Positions 31,239 to 41,073 are shown, numbered from the stretch's first letter. The stretch: 64,000 nucleotides of DNA from Megamonas sp. UBA1796 (GCA_002319795.1 DCFU01000005.1:1-64000); one strand, 5' to 3'. The notes: generated by a model not told the origin, from the sequence alone. A program made the numbers and translations.

Positions 31239-32861
31239 ATGCTTGATTTTCCATCCGCTCCAAAAGCTGCTGCTTGTTACGTCCGTGTCTCAACGGATGA
31301 CCAAGCCGATCGCGGGACTATCGAATCCCAAATTGAATATGCTCATAAATACTGTGACCTAAACAATATAGCCATCACACAAATCTATAAAGATGATGGC
31401 ATTACAGGCACTATCCCACTTCAAGAACGCCCAGCAGGCTTTGAGCTCCTCCAAGACGCTCAAAACAAATTATTTGATACTTTACTCGTGTTTAAACTTG
31501 ATCGCCTTGGCAGGGCCACCCGAGTGATTCTAAACGCTATCTACGATTTAGAGCAATTCGGTGTGAAGCTAAAATCCATGACCGAACCATTCGATACCGG
31601 TGATGCATCCGGACGTTTTCTCCTCACGATACTCGCAGGTGTTGCCGATCTCGAACGCAGCAATATACTCGACCGTATGTGGTTAGGTGCCAACCGTGCT
31701 GCAGCTGCCGGAAAATGGCTAGGTGGTATTGTTCCCTATGGCTATTTTAAGAATGATGACGGATATCTCGAAATCAATGACACAGAAATTCCTGGCACTA
31801 GCATAAGCGAAGCCGATGTTGTCCGTCTCATCTATAAGATGCTTACCGAAAATCATTCTTCTTGCAATGAGATTGCCAATCATCTTAACGCACTTGGAAT
31901 ACCGCCCGCTTATGTCCTGCATGGCATTGGCGGAAAACGCCAAAACAAGACGCGCGGCATATGGCTCATGGGGCGCATCTATAATATGGCACGCAGCACC
32001 ACCTATATGGGCATCCATCAATATGGGAAACGTGCCAATCGGCAACGCGAGATAACCGAACGCCAAGTTCCTGCTATCGTGTCAAACGAAGTCTGGGCTA
32101 CTGCTCAAAAAACGCTGCACAACAACCAGCTCTATGCAGCTCGAAACACAAAGCACCTATATTTGCTACGCAGCCTCATAAAATGTGGGAACTGCGGCCT
32201 CAATTATCGAGGAGCTGTCAGCAAGGGTGCTGCCTATTATACCTGCGGTGGCCGGAGTCATGCAACTGAGCTTGGCCGTAAAAGATGTCTGTCCCGTTCC
32301 ATCAACATGCAATGGCTGGACAATGCTGTCTGGGAAGACTGCTTGCGATATATTAATGATCCTTCGCTTGCCTTGCAAGCCATTGAAAACAACCGCCCTA
32401 GAATAGATGCTGAAGAAAACGAACGAACCTTGATGCAACAGCAGCTGACCGACTGCGACAAGGAACGCGAACGCATTCTTGATTTATATCGTACAAAGCT
32501 CATCTCAATGAACGACATCACCAACCAGCTTGATAAGATTGCAAAGAAAAAACTTACTCTGCAGAAGCAAATGCATAACCTGCAGGCGAAAACATCTGCA
32601 GCAGAACTTTTTGCCGCTCAGGATTCTGCCCGTGAGTTACTCGAAATTTTGCGAAAAAAAATAAGCTCCCAAGAGCTTTCTATCGAGCTGAAGCAAAACA
32701 TCATCCGAACACTCATCGAACAAATCACCGCCACTACTGAAGGCGAAGGACGCTTTTCCGAAGTAAAGATTCAAATCTGCTATAAGTTCCATTCAAATTC
32801 ATTTTTTTCGAAATCTACCACCGTTATTAGTCACACGGACAAGGATTCATTGCACATATAA
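31239..32861 (+). CDS. int: Large serine recombinase (phage integrase)
   Basis: This 540-residue integrase has the catalytic domain (AACYVRVSTDDQ with nucleophile Ser18, LDRLGR at 87-92, AGVADLERSN). A recombinase domain (GGIVPYGYF, GIPP) and a zinc ribbon (CGNCGLNYRG ... YYTCGG) follow. A coiled-coil region (about 390-470) is typical of phage serine integrases. The ATG at 31239 is 7 nt behind GGAGG. Its last codons are encoded by DNA that belongs to comM on the other strand, so the C-terminus differs between integrated and free phage. It catalyses attP x attB recombination into comM. Confidence 0.9.
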   Translation: MLDFPSAPKAAACYVRVSTDDQADRGTIESQIEYAHKYCDLNNIAITQIYKDDGITGTIPLQERPAGFELLQDAQNKLFDTLLVFKLDRLGRATRVILNAIYDLEQFGVKLKSMTEPFDTGDASGRFLLTILAGVADLERSNILDRMWLGANRAAAAGKWLGGIVPYGYFKNDDGYLEINDTEIPGTSISEADVVRLIYKMLTENHSSCNEIANHLNALGIPPAYVLHGIGGKRQNKTRGIWLMGRIYNMARSTTYMGIHQYGKRANRQREITERQVPAIVSNEVWATAQKTLHNNQLYAARNTKHLYLLRSLIKCGNCGLNYRGAVSKGAAYYTCGGRSHATELGRKRCLSRSINMQWLDNAVWEDCLRYINDPSLALQAIENNRPRIDAEENERTLMQQQLTDCDKERERILDLYRTKLISMNDITNQLDKIAKKKLTLQKQMHNLQAKTSAAELFAAQDSARELLEILRKKISSQELSIELKQNIIRTLIEQITATTEGEGRFSEVKIQICYKFHSNSFFSKSTTVISHTDKDSLHI

Positions 32862-33891
32862 GAATCATCCGCGAAGGAAAAGTCAGAGATGCATGTACAC
32901 GTGACACAGTAATCGCTCCATCTTCAAGTGGCTGCCGTAATACCTCCAACGTAGATTTTCCAAACTCAGGCAGTTCATCCAAAAAAAGCACACCATTGTG
33001 ACTCAGGGTAACTTCCCCCGGACGTGGAATGCTCCCACCACCTATCATTGCTGTAGAAGAAGTTGTATGATGCGGACTGCGAAATGGCCGTTGCGTAATG
33101 AGTCCCCCATTATTTTGCAGTAAACCCGCTATACTATATATCTTAGTCACTTCTAACGCTTCCTGCGGAATCATTTCCGGCAATATCGAACTCATTCTTC
33201 TAGCCAGCATTGTTTTGCCTGCGCCAGGCACACCAACCATAACTACATTATGGCCACCCGCAGCAGCAATTTCCAAAGCTCTTTTAGCCATAAACTGCCC
33301 CTGTACATCGACAAAATCATCAGAACCAAAATCTATCAATGGCGACTTCACGGTACCATGCTGTGCCGGGCTGCACTCTTTGCGGCCCAAAAGAAAATCT
33401 ATAATCCCGGCCAAATCCTGTATTGCATATACAGTTAGTTCTTCCACCAACAAAGCTTCATTTACGTTTTCTTCCGCAACAAACAACGTAGTAAATCCTT
33501 TTTCCTTTGCATGGATTGCCATCGGCAGTATTCCCCGGACCCCCCTGAGCCTTCCTTCCAGAGAAAGCTCTGCTGAAAACAGGCATTTTTCAATACGAGT
33601 CTGCGGCAGTATTCCATAAGCCGTCAACAAACCTATGGCAATAGGCAAATCCAATCCTGAGCTGTCTTTGCGTATATCCGCCGGAGCCAGATTGATTGTG
33701 ATTTTCTCCTGCTTTAACTTTATACCTGAGTTCTTGATGGCAGTACGCACACGCTCCTTCGACTCTTTGACGGCTGCATCCGGCAAACCGACAATCTCAA
33801 AGCTGGGAAATCCAAAAGCTGCGTCTATTTCTACATCGATAAGAACACCATCCACGCCCATTGTAGTAGCGCCATAGGTTTTTGCAAACAA
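32827..33891 (-). pseudogene. comM: comM (yifB, Mg-chelatase-like AAA+ helicase) interrupted by prophage
   Basis: This is a 354-residue N-terminal portion of ComM/YifB. The N-terminal ChlI-like domain is present (FGFPSFEIVGLPDAAVKESK). The AAA+ domain has Walker A GVPGAGKT at 220-227 and Walker B VLFLDELPE. The frame ends at AMNPCPCD, exactly where intact members continue with CPCG and about 150 further residues. ComM is a branch-migration helicase used in natural transformation, so the lysogen is probably defective for it unless excision restores the gene. It is the last gene of the rbgA-rnhB-fliK-like-flhB-like-yraN-ubiX-comM run. Confidence 0.9.
32832..32844. other. Probable attR crossover region in comM
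   Basis: CACACGGACAAGG is the reverse complement of the comM codons for PCPC. Left of it the sequence is integrase-specific, and right of it the sequence continues as comM. The matching attL with the missing 3' part of comM should lie at the other end of the prophage, outside the window. Confidence 0.7.
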
Positions 33892-33909
33892 AAAAATCCC
33901 CTCCTGGTA

Positions 33910-34473
33910 TTAATCTTTTCCTCCTTGCCAACGTTCAAATAAATGGTGCTCTATATGCAATGAATCGCAAATTTTTCCCACAAGCATGTCCACGATATCG
34001 GCAATATCTTTAGGATGATGATAAAAAGCCGGACAAGCCGGCAGGATCTTCACTCCAATACGCGAGAGTTTTAGCAGATTTTCCAGATGAATAGCATGCA
34101 CCGGCGTCTCACGCGGCACAATAAGCAGCGGCCTCCCTTCCTTAAGACATACATCGGCCGCCCTTGTCAGCAGATTATCAGAAATTGCATTTGCTATACT
34201 TCCTACGGTTTTCATTGAACAAGGGACAACAATCATACCATCTATCAGGAAAGAGCCACTTGCTATGGCAGCTCCTATATCTTCAACATCGTATAGTACA
34301 GTAACCCTGTGGCTGAAACTGCGTTTATCCATGCCACATTCATAGGCCAGAACTTTCCAGCCACTCTGTGTCACGACCGCATGAACCTCGTGTCCTGCCT
34401 TTTGCAGCACCTCAATAAAGCGCAATCCATAAATACTGCCGCTGGCTCCCGTAATACCAACCACAAATCGCAT
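33910..34473 (-). CDS. ubiX: UbiX-family flavin prenyltransferase
   Basis: This 187-residue protein has the UbiX signature GITGASGSIYGLR at the start, VVPCSMKTVGSIANAISDNL near residue 86 and PLLIVPRETPVHAIHLENL near 115. The family joins dimethylallyl phosphate to FMN to make the prenyl-FMN cofactor of UbiD-type decarboxylases. No ubiD is adjacent. It lies between yraN and comM on the same strand with short gaps, so probably in one operon. Confidence 0.9.
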   Translation of the reverse strand: MRFVVGITGASGSIYGLRFIEVLQKAGHEVHAVVTQSGWKVLAYECGMDKRSFSHRVTVLYDVEDIGAAIASGSFLIDGMIVVPCSMKTVGSIANAISDNLLTRAADVCLKEGRPLLIVPRETPVHAIHLENLLKLSRIGVKILPACPAFYHHPKDIADIVDMLVGKICDSLHIEHHLFERWQGGKD

Positions 34474-34486
34474 CGTTTATTCCCTC

Positions 34487-34849
34487 CTAGCCATGTACCT
34501 CGAAAGCATTTTTTAAGTGGTGGACCGGCCAACTGTTTCCCCTGGCATAAACCTCTATAACATCAAAACGACACAGCCGGCCCTCCAAATGTTCCTGTTG
34601 TATATAAGAGTATGCAGTTAAAATAATTTTTCTTTGCTTACGCACATGTACAGCCTGTGCCGGAGTCCCAAAACGCATGCTCCGGCGTGTCTTTACTTCA
34701 ACGAAGATTATCGTATCGCATTCTTCAGCTATCAGGTCTATTTCACCCATAAGCGCACGAAAATTGCGTGCGATAATCCGACACCCATGTGCTTCAAGAT
34801 AGGCTGCCGCAATGGATTCTCCCTGTGCGCCTAGCGCCTTGGTATCCAT
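34487..34849 (-). CDS. yraN: YraN family (UPF0102) nuclease-like protein
   Basis: This 120-residue protein fits the YraN/UPF0102 family: LGAQGESIAAAYLEAHGCRI, NFRALMGEIDLIAEECDTI, VEVKTRRSMRFGTPAQAV. The residues E...D...E-x-K match a PD-(D/E)XK nuclease-type core. The biological role is unsettled. It normally neighbours rnhB, as it does here two genes away. Confidence 0.9.
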   Translation of the reverse strand: MDTKALGAQGESIAAAYLEAHGCRIIARNFRALMGEIDLIAEECDTIIFVEVKTRRSMRFGTPAQAVHVRKQRKIILTAYSYIQQEHLEGRLCRFDVIEVYARGNSWPVHHLKNAFEVHG

Positions 34850-34859
34850 ACTGTACCCC

Positions 34860-35189
34860 CTACAAATGGATTGTTGGCTGTTGGACAGCCTTTTTATCCA
34901 TGCGATAAATATAAGCTAGTACCTCAGCCACCACCGTATACAGTTCTGGTGGTATTTCCCGATCAAGCTCCAACGCCATAAGCATATTAACCAAAGATTT
35001 ATTCTGATATACAGGTATTGCATTTTTTTGCGCGATCAGTAAGATATTTTCTGCTACATAGCCGCGCCCCTTAGCAACAACCTTTGGTGCAATATTCTTT
35101 TCCGGTTCATATTTAAGTACAACTGCTTTTTTCTCTACTGTTTCATCGGTTTCAGGCTCTATGTTAGGCACAGCTTTGTTTTTTATCAT
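34860..35189 (-). CDS. FlhB C-terminal-like protein (export switch domain)
   Basis: This 109-residue protein corresponds to the cytoplasmic C-terminal domain of FlhB/EscU export-switch proteins (AVVLKYEPEKNIAPKVVAKG, NAIPVYQNKSLVNMLMALEL, IPPELYTVVAEVLAYIYR). It lacks the membrane part. The NPTH autocleavage motif is not seen. Such stand-alone proteins (FlhX/YlqH-like) partner a FliK-like protein, which is encoded just upstream with overlapping codons. A role linked to flagellar hook-length control is likely. Confidence 0.85.
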   Translation of the reverse strand: MIKNKAVPNIEPETDETVEKKAVVLKYEPEKNIAPKVVAKGRGYVAENILLIAQKNAIPVYQNKSLVNMLMALELDREIPPELYTVVAEVLAYIYRMDKKAVQQPTIHL

Positions 35190-37147
35190 AATTTATTACC
35201 TATAACGCCATATTTCAAATCTGTCAATATCAATGAAGAATCCTTCAACGTATCCTTTATCACAGGAGCATATTCCTTAAAAGAATCTGCCACTGAGGTA
35301 TTTGAGAATACCAGACGCATATCAAGTTTCTGTTTTTCATAAACGCGGCATATAAGCTCTACGGCCCCGATATTATCTGTTAGCACACATAAGCGGAGCC
35401 ACGTCTCTTTCTCCTGCGATCCATTCTGCTCTTCTGCCTGCTTTTTTTGATCATAAACATGTATATATGCGGGATATCTCTTGTCATTCTCACCCAGATA
35501 AAGCGGCATCATAAAGTTCATAGAACGCTGCCCTTCAACATTAGAGTTACTTTCCCCCGCTAACGAATGCTTCATAGCCGCTGCAAAATCAGAAATATCC
35601 TTACTTGCAGTTCTTAACTCCCGGGCATTCATTTCCTTCAAGGAGGTCAATTCACAGAGCTGCATAAACGCCCATATTTTTGGCAAATCCGGCATATTCT
35701 GTTGCTTAGCTGCCTGCTGCACTACTGCGGGCATATTATTTTGGCAAAGCTTCAAAAGTAATTGCAGCTGTTTGGCATCCTTCTCGCTCAAAGTCGTTTG
35801 TTTGCCATTGACAAAATTTTGCAAGAGCTGTGCATCCTGTTCCGTCAAATTTGCATCCTTCAGCAAAAGTGCTCCCAAATCTTTCATGACATCCATCATT
35901 TGTGGCGTATTCTCAAGTAACTCCTGCGTATTTTGCAGCAATGGCGCATTCATTCCCGCTGCATCGGTCGGCTGTGACAGGCTTTTAGCGGCACTATTAG
36001 CAGTTTCTGCCATTGCCGCCCTTCCTGGCGATGTTTCACCTGTAGTTCCCTGTTCCTTGCCAGCCTGCTGTGGCGTCTCAGTATCTTGTGCCTGCTGCCC
36101 GAGTAACGTCTGCCCTGCTGAAGAAGCCTTCGTTGCTGCCTGACTGAGCATATTTGAAGAAAGCGCATTGCTGGTTCGCGCTGATACTTGTGTGTTTCCA
36201 TCTTCCTTCGTCGGCAACGAAGCCCCATTATCCGTCCTGTTTCCTGCATTTTTTACTGTACCGGCAGATTCCTGTCCTTTTTCTTGCAGTTGCGTAGTAT
36301 TGCCTGTCGGCAATGAATTATTTCCTGACGATTGCCGTACTAGATTCTGAGCAGCATTTCCACGTACCGTCTGCCGCATATTTTGTGGCAGTAATGCTTC
36401 ACTTTCCTGCTGCGCAGCTGTCCCTTGGGGGCTCGCTGCATCCGGAGTTTTCCCTTTTTCCGCAGCTGATGTACCCGCAAAACCAGATGATGCAGGCATG
36501 AAATAGCGAATCAGTTGCTTTAAAAAAGCCATTCCTTCTGACTGCCCCTGTACCTGCTGCCCCATAGCGCCACCTGCCATTGCCTGGCCTAACAACTGCT
36601 GAAGATTCATTGGCAAATCTTTTAAGGATTTTGCATTCAAAAGCTGAAATGCTGTTTTATCGATTAAAACCGGTTCTAAAGACATATCTCCGGTTGAAAC
36701 AAACATCTTTAAGTTCTGTAAAAATGACTGGATTCCATCACTGAGTTGGCCCATACTTCCTTGTTCCGACAAAGACCCCATCTGCGAAAGTATCCGCGAC
36801 ACAACCAAGAGCTGTTCCACAGAAAAACGCTGGCTCTCCATCGTGCTTCCCAATCCATTAGCCAATGTAGCATCTAAAGAAAACGATTTTTGTAAAAGAT
36901 TTTGAATAAGCTTTTGTATTTGTTGCGGCATTGCAGTCGTATCCTCACTTTGTTGTGCTGCAAGCTTCGTCAATATTTGGGCCATATCCGTAACCGAATT
37001 TTGGATATTCACATTCGTCTGCGGACTGAATGCAGAGGAGTCCCCTCCGTCACGCCTTGATACAATTCCAACCTGACCTGCTGCCTGTGGGGATTGTACC
37101 GGTTGAACATTGTTCGGCAGCGCAGAGGCTGCGGGTTCCATAGCCAT
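35186..37147 (-). CDS. FliK-like hook-length control-type protein
   Basis: This 653-residue, Gln/Ser/Ala-rich protein is mostly low complexity in the middle (about 225-400). A conserved-looking C-terminal domain begins near 480 (YPAYIHVYDQKK, TWLRLCVLTDNIGAVELICR). This layout and the overlap with the FlhB-like gene suit a FliK-related hook-length or export-control protein, as in YlqG of Bacillus. It lies between rnhB and the FlhB-like gene, a layout typical of flagellate Firmicutes. The exact role is inferred. Confidence 0.65.
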   Translation of the reverse strand: MAMEPAASALPNNVQPVQSPQAAGQVGIVSRRDGGDSSAFSPQTNVNIQNSVTDMAQILTKLAAQQSEDTTAMPQQIQKLIQNLLQKSFSLDATLANGLGSTMESQRFSVEQLLVVSRILSQMGSLSEQGSMGQLSDGIQSFLQNLKMFVSTGDMSLEPVLIDKTAFQLLNAKSLKDLPMNLQQLLGQAMAGGAMGQQVQGQSEGMAFLKQLIRYFMPASSGFAGTSAAEKGKTPDAASPQGTAAQQESEALLPQNMRQTVRGNAAQNLVRQSSGNNSLPTGNTTQLQEKGQESAGTVKNAGNRTDNGASLPTKEDGNTQVSARTSNALSSNMLSQAATKASSAGQTLLGQQAQDTETPQQAGKEQGTTGETSPGRAAMAETANSAAKSLSQPTDAAGMNAPLLQNTQELLENTPQMMDVMKDLGALLLKDANLTEQDAQLLQNFVNGKQTTLSEKDAKQLQLLLKLCQNNMPAVVQQAAKQQNMPDLPKIWAFMQLCELTSLKEMNARELRTASKDISDFAAAMKHSLAGESNSNVEGQRSMNFMMPLYLGENDKRYPAYIHVYDQKKQAEEQNGSQEKETWLRLCVLTDNIGAVELICRVYEKQKLDMRLVFSNTSVADSFKEYAPVIKDTLKDSSLILTDLKYGVIGNKL

Positions 37148-37170
37148 GATTCATTTCATCTCCATATTCA

Positions 37171-37935
37171 TTAAATCATCAGGGAACGAATCGGTTCAAA
37201 AGTGCGGCGATGTATAGGACAAGGCCCATATTTCTTGATAGCATTCATATGCTGTGCTGTTCCATAGCCTTTATGCTGCGCAAACCCATATGCAGGATAC
37301 AACTTATCATATGCATCCATTAAACGGTCACGTTCAACCTTAGCAATGATAGATGCTGCCGCAATAGATGCAGATTTGGCATCTCCCTTGATAATAGACA
37401 AAGACGGCATCGGCAACTTATCCAAATGGACAGCGTCTATCAAAACTTCCTGTGGCTCCGGAGTTAAAGAAAAAATTGCATCATACATGCCATTGATTGT
37501 CGCCTGATAAATATTAATCCGGTCGATTGTCTTCTCATCAATAACAGCATGGCGAACCGCTACTGCCTTTTCTAAAATCAAATCATGCAAACTCTCCCTG
37601 ACCTTAGGGGAGAGTTTCTTGGAATCATTGATTTTTGGAATAAACAATCCCAAGGGCAAAATTACTGCCGCGACCACAACCGGTCCTGCCAAAGGGCCCC
37701 TGCCTGCTTCATCAACACCTGCGATATACTCGGCCCCTCTTGCCCTTGCTTCATATTCATACTGATATAGTGCTGCTACACGCTCACGCTCTCTTTCTTC
37801 CCGTTCCCAGCGAAGCGGAAAACGCCGTACTGCTGCTCTGGCATCACTCCGACAAGCTTCGATCAACTCTGCTTTCGGCCTTTCTCCGGCAAATAAACTT
37901 TCTATTTCTTTTATCGTCATTTCATCAATGTTCAT
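37171..37935 (-). CDS. rnhB: Ribonuclease HII
   Basis: This 254-residue type 2 RNase H has the DEAGRG motif at 75-80 and the catalytic acidic residues in AGVDEAGRGPLAG, LIDAVHLDK and KSASIAAASIIAKVERD. The extra N-terminal segment of about 65 residues is typical of Firmicutes RNase HII. The ATG at 37935 has AGGTGGTG upstream. It removes ribonucleotides from DNA:RNA hybrids. It lies after rbgA, the usual Firmicutes order. Confidence 0.95.
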   Translation of the reverse strand: MNIDEMTIKEIESLFAGERPKAELIEACRSDARAAVRRFPLRWEREERERERVAALYQYEYEARARGAEYIAGVDEAGRGPLAGPVVVAAVILPLGLFIPKINDSKKLSPKVRESLHDLILEKAVAVRHAVIDEKTIDRINIYQATINGMYDAIFSLTPEPQEVLIDAVHLDKLPMPSLSIIKGDAKSASIAAASIIAKVERDRLMDAYDKLYPAYGFAQHKGYGTAQHMNAIKKYGPCPIHRRTFEPIRSLMI

Positions 37936-37963
37936 TAACCACACCACCTGTTATCAGCAAAAA

Positions 37964-37999
37964 GTCCCCATAACAAAAGCAAATATTCGTTATGGAGAC
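37964..37999 (-). terminator. Terminator after rbgA
   Basis: GTCTCCATAAC pairs with GTTATGGGGAC with two G-U pairs, followed on the minus strand by TTTTTGC. It lies between rbgA and rnhB. Confidence 0.6.
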
Positions 38000-38006
38000 C
38001 TTGTTT

Positions 38007-38897
38007 TCAACCCTGTGAAGATTCTTTCTCCGGACGTTCAAGACTAATCTTCCCCATCCTGCCCGCCCGAAATTCTGTCAGAAGTATCCTCTGCACTTTT
38101 TCCATGTCTATGGTACCACCCTTTAAAAGACAACCTCTTTTTTTACCGATGCTCTCAAGTATCTCAGATGGTTCCTCCGGCATATCCTGTGCAATATCAA
38201 ATCTTTGCTGCAGGCAGCCTGGGTAACTGCTTTGCAACTTCTCAACCAATAAGCGAACTACTTGTTCCCGATCGTATATCTCATCATTAATTGCTCCCGT
38301 AAAAGCCAGATGCAAACCTACAGACGGATCTTCAAATTTAGGCCATAATATACCCGGCATATCCAGTAAATCAAGGCCTTTAGCAATCTTAATCCATTGT
38401 TTTGCACGCGTAACTCCTGGTTTATCTGCCGTTTTTGTCTTGGCAGCTCCCGCCAAACGATTAATAAGCGAAGACTTCCCCACATTCGGTATCCCCAAAA
38501 TCATTGCCCGGGCAGAACGTGCTACTGCCCCCTTACCTACAAAGCGTTGGGTTTTCGCCCGTGCGAGATCTTCCGACAACTTGACGACTTGTTTCGTCCC
38601 TCTCCCTGTCAAAGAATCAATTGCCACCGTACCAATGCCCTTTGTCTTAAAGTAAGCAATCCATTGTGCGGTAACCACAGCATCTGCCAAATCCGCCTTA
38701 TTGAGTACAACCAGATGTGGTTTCTCCGCTATAATCTCCCGCAGCATCGGATTGGCACTACTATAAGGGATACGCGCATCCAAAAGCTCAATAACTACAT
38801 CTACAAGCTTTATATTATCTACTACCATGCGTTTAGCCTTGGACATATGCCCTGGAAACCATTGAATGCTCGGCAACTCATTTTCATGCATAATCAT
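38007..38897 (-). CDS. rbgA: Ribosome biogenesis GTPase RbgA (YlqF)
   Basis: This 296-residue circularly permuted GTPase has G4 NKAD at 66-69 before G1 GIPNVGKSS at 135-143 and G3 DMPG at 179-182. The C-terminal RNA-binding helical domain (about 210-290) is present. It matures the 50S subunit in Firmicutes. GGAGGGATAG precedes the start. It heads the rbgA-rnhB cluster. Confidence 0.95.
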   Translation of the reverse strand: MIMHENELPSIQWFPGHMSKAKRMVVDNIKLVDVVIELLDARIPYSSANPMLREIIAEKPHLVVLNKADLADAVVTAQWIAYFKTKGIGTVAIDSLTGRGTKQVVKLSEDLARAKTQRFVGKGAVARSARAMILGIPNVGKSSLINRLAGAAKTKTADKPGVTRAKQWIKIAKGLDLLDMPGILWPKFEDPSVGLHLAFTGAINDEIYDREQVVRLLVEKLQSSYPGCLQQRFDIAQDMPEEPSEILESIGKKRGCLLKGGTIDMEKVQRILLTEFRAGRMGKISLERPEKESSQG

Positions 38898-39032
38898 AAT
38901 AAGCTATCCCTCCGTATAATATGTACTCATTATACTGGATATTATAGAAAAACGCAAAAACTGCTGCATCAAAGTAAATATTTGACACAGCAGCCAAAAG
39001 ACTGAAAACTTTTTACCCCCAAAATACTGCAA

Positions 39033-39554
39033 TCACAACAAGCGAATTATGTAGTCTTCTTTACGCGGTGCTGCCTTGGGATACTCACAATCCCCGTAGC
39101 CCAGCACACAATGCCCAATACCTGCATAATCGCCTTCAATACCCCACTCTTTTAAAAGCTGTTTTCCTTCAGGGCTCTCAAATTCCTCGCGGGCACGATT
39201 TATCCAACAGGAATCCACACCTATGGCATGTGCCGCATTCATAAGGTTCCCTATAACAAGGCTCCCATCCTCAATATACGTTGGCCGCCCCTTATCTCCC
39301 AATACAAGAATCAACGTAGGCGCACCATAAAACGGATCTATAGACACACCTAAAATCCTGGCATTCATCTGTGATAACTTGCGGATAATTTCCGGTTTTT
39401 GGATAGCCACGATACGTGCGGACTGCCAACCATGGGCACTTGGAGCATAAATACCCGCTTTTAATATGGCTTCAAGCTCATCTTCACGGATCTGTTCCGG
39501 TTTGAATTTCCTGACACTTCTTCTTTCGGTAAGATTTTTAATGGACTCATTCAT
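39033..39554 (-). CDS. Nitroreductase family protein
   Basis: This 173-residue FMN-dependent nitroreductase-like protein has NLTERRSVRKFKPEQI at the start (phosphate binding) and APSAHGWQSARIVAI near 34. GNLMNAAHAIGVDSCWI and a C-terminal GYGDCEYPKAAPRKEDYI are typical of small members. The ATG at 39554 follows GAAAGGATG. The substrate is unknown. It is divergent from the following CNNM/CBS protein gene. Confidence 0.85.
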   Translation of the reverse strand: MNESIKNLTERRSVRKFKPEQIREDELEAILKAGIYAPSAHGWQSARIVAIQKPEIIRKLSQMNARILGVSIDPFYGAPTLILVLGDKGRPTYIEDGSLVIGNLMNAAHAIGVDSCWINRAREEFESPEGKQLLKEWGIEGDYAGIGHCVLGYGDCEYPKAAPRKEDYIIRLL

Positions 39555-39726
39555 ATGAATCATCCTTTCTCTTCTACGACAATTCTGTATAACATTTTTC
39601 GACATCTCTCAAAAGACTTCCTGCAAGAATAAGCTAAACGCACATAAGGATTCAATAAATCACACAGGAAAAATAAAATATGTTATAATAAAAATATATA
39701 TATTTTTAGAAGGATGTGGATATCGA

Positions 39727-41073
39727 TTGGATAATCCCGACGCGGGCTTATGGCTCCTATTGATTTTATTGTTTATTTTAGCTAATGGTTTTTTTGTCTT
39801 TTCTGAAACTGCTATTACGGAAAGCCATAAAAGCAGGCTGGAAAAACTGGCTGATGATGGAAACATGGATGCCAGACAAACATTGAAAATTCTCGACAAA
39901 CCGGAAAACATTCTTTCCGTTGTCCAAATCGGAATTACCTTTATAAGTATCCTGATTGGCAGTCTGACTGGAGCTCTTATTGCACCGTGCACAGCACAGC
40001 TTATAGACTTTCTTCCGTATTCATCAACAATCGCCTTGGTTGGCAGTATTCTCTTCATTACTTATATTAATTTACTGTTTGGCGAATTTCTGCCTAAAAA
40101 AATTGCACTGGAAAATCCAGAAGCATTTCTGATGCATCGGTATATGACTCTCATGCATTTAGAAAAGCTTACACGTCCATGTGTTTCCTTTTTATCAGCT
40201 TCAGCAAATGCCATCCTTTTGCTTTTTGGAATCAGTCCACATGTACCTGATTCTGTAACAGAAGACGAGGTAAAGGATTTAATTGAACAAGGTACAGAAG
40301 AAGGAACTTTTGAAAAAACTGAGCAGGATATGGTTGACCGGATATTTCACATGAGTGATCAGACTGCATACTCCCTCATGACTCCCCGCACACAAATGCT
40401 TTGGCTAGATTTAGAGGATTCATTAGCACATAATTTAAAGCTTATTCAGGAAAATGCAGATACGATTTTTCCTGTAGGAAAAGATAATTTAGATGATTTT
40501 TGTGGTGTACTCTATACAAAAGACTTACTGAATGCAGCCATTGGGAAAACCCCTCTTGAGCTGTCCCAATATATTCGTAAACCAATGTTTATTCCACGTT
40601 CCATGGAAACCTTCCGCGTATTGGAAAAGTTTCAGGCGACCGGCATCCATGAAGCTGTTGTGCTCGATGAATACGGTGGTGTCATCGGCTTTATCACACT
40701 CAGCGACATCATACAAGAAATCATTGGTGATACCGTAACAAGCAGTGAACCTGAGCCAATCCAGATCACCCTGCGTGATGAAAATTCATGGTATGTCGAT
40801 GGTTTGTATTCCATAGATGATTTTAAAGAAAAATTCTCTATCGATGATCTTCCCGATGAAGCACGCGCCCAATATCAGACAATGGGTGGATTTCTCACTT
40901 CTTATTTTGGTTATATACCAAAGGTAGCGGAAAAATGTCAATGGGGCGACTTTTCCTTTGAAATCGTCGATATGGATCGTGCCCGTATTGATAAAATACT
41001 AATAACAAGAAGAAATGCAGACGAAAAAAATGCTTCTTTTGTCCAAGAACAGACAAAAGAAGATACTCCTTAA
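39727..41073 (+). CDS. CNNM/CBS transporter-like protein (HlyC/CorC family)
   Basis: This 448-residue membrane protein has a DUF21/CNNM domain with about four membrane segments (residues 10-160), two CBS domains (about 200-330) and a C-terminal CorC_HlyC domain. The motif LFGEFLPKKIALENPE is characteristic. Members are Mg2+ exporters or divalent-cation homeostasis proteins, and the old name hemolysin is misleading. It starts at TTG behind AGGATGTGG, with a TATAAT at 39,684-39,689. Confidence 0.85.
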   Translation: MDNPDAGLWLLLILLFILANGFFVFSETAITESHKSRLEKLADDGNMDARQTLKILDKPENILSVVQIGITFISILIGSLTGALIAPCTAQLIDFLPYSSTIALVGSILFITYINLLFGEFLPKKIALENPEAFLMHRYMTLMHLEKLTRPCVSFLSASANAILLLFGISPHVPDSVTEDEVKDLIEQGTEEGTFEKTEQDMVDRIFHMSDQTAYSLMTPRTQMLWLDLEDSLAHNLKLIQENADTIFPVGKDNLDDFCGVLYTKDLLNAAIGKTPLELSQYIRKPMFIPRSMETFRVLEKFQATGIHEAVVLDEYGGVIGFITLSDIIQEIIGDTVTSSEPEPIQITLRDENSWYVDGLYSIDDFKEKFSIDDLPDEARAQYQTMGGFLTSYFGYIPKVAEKCQWGDFSFEIVDMDRARIDKILITRRNADEKNASFVQEQTKEDTP

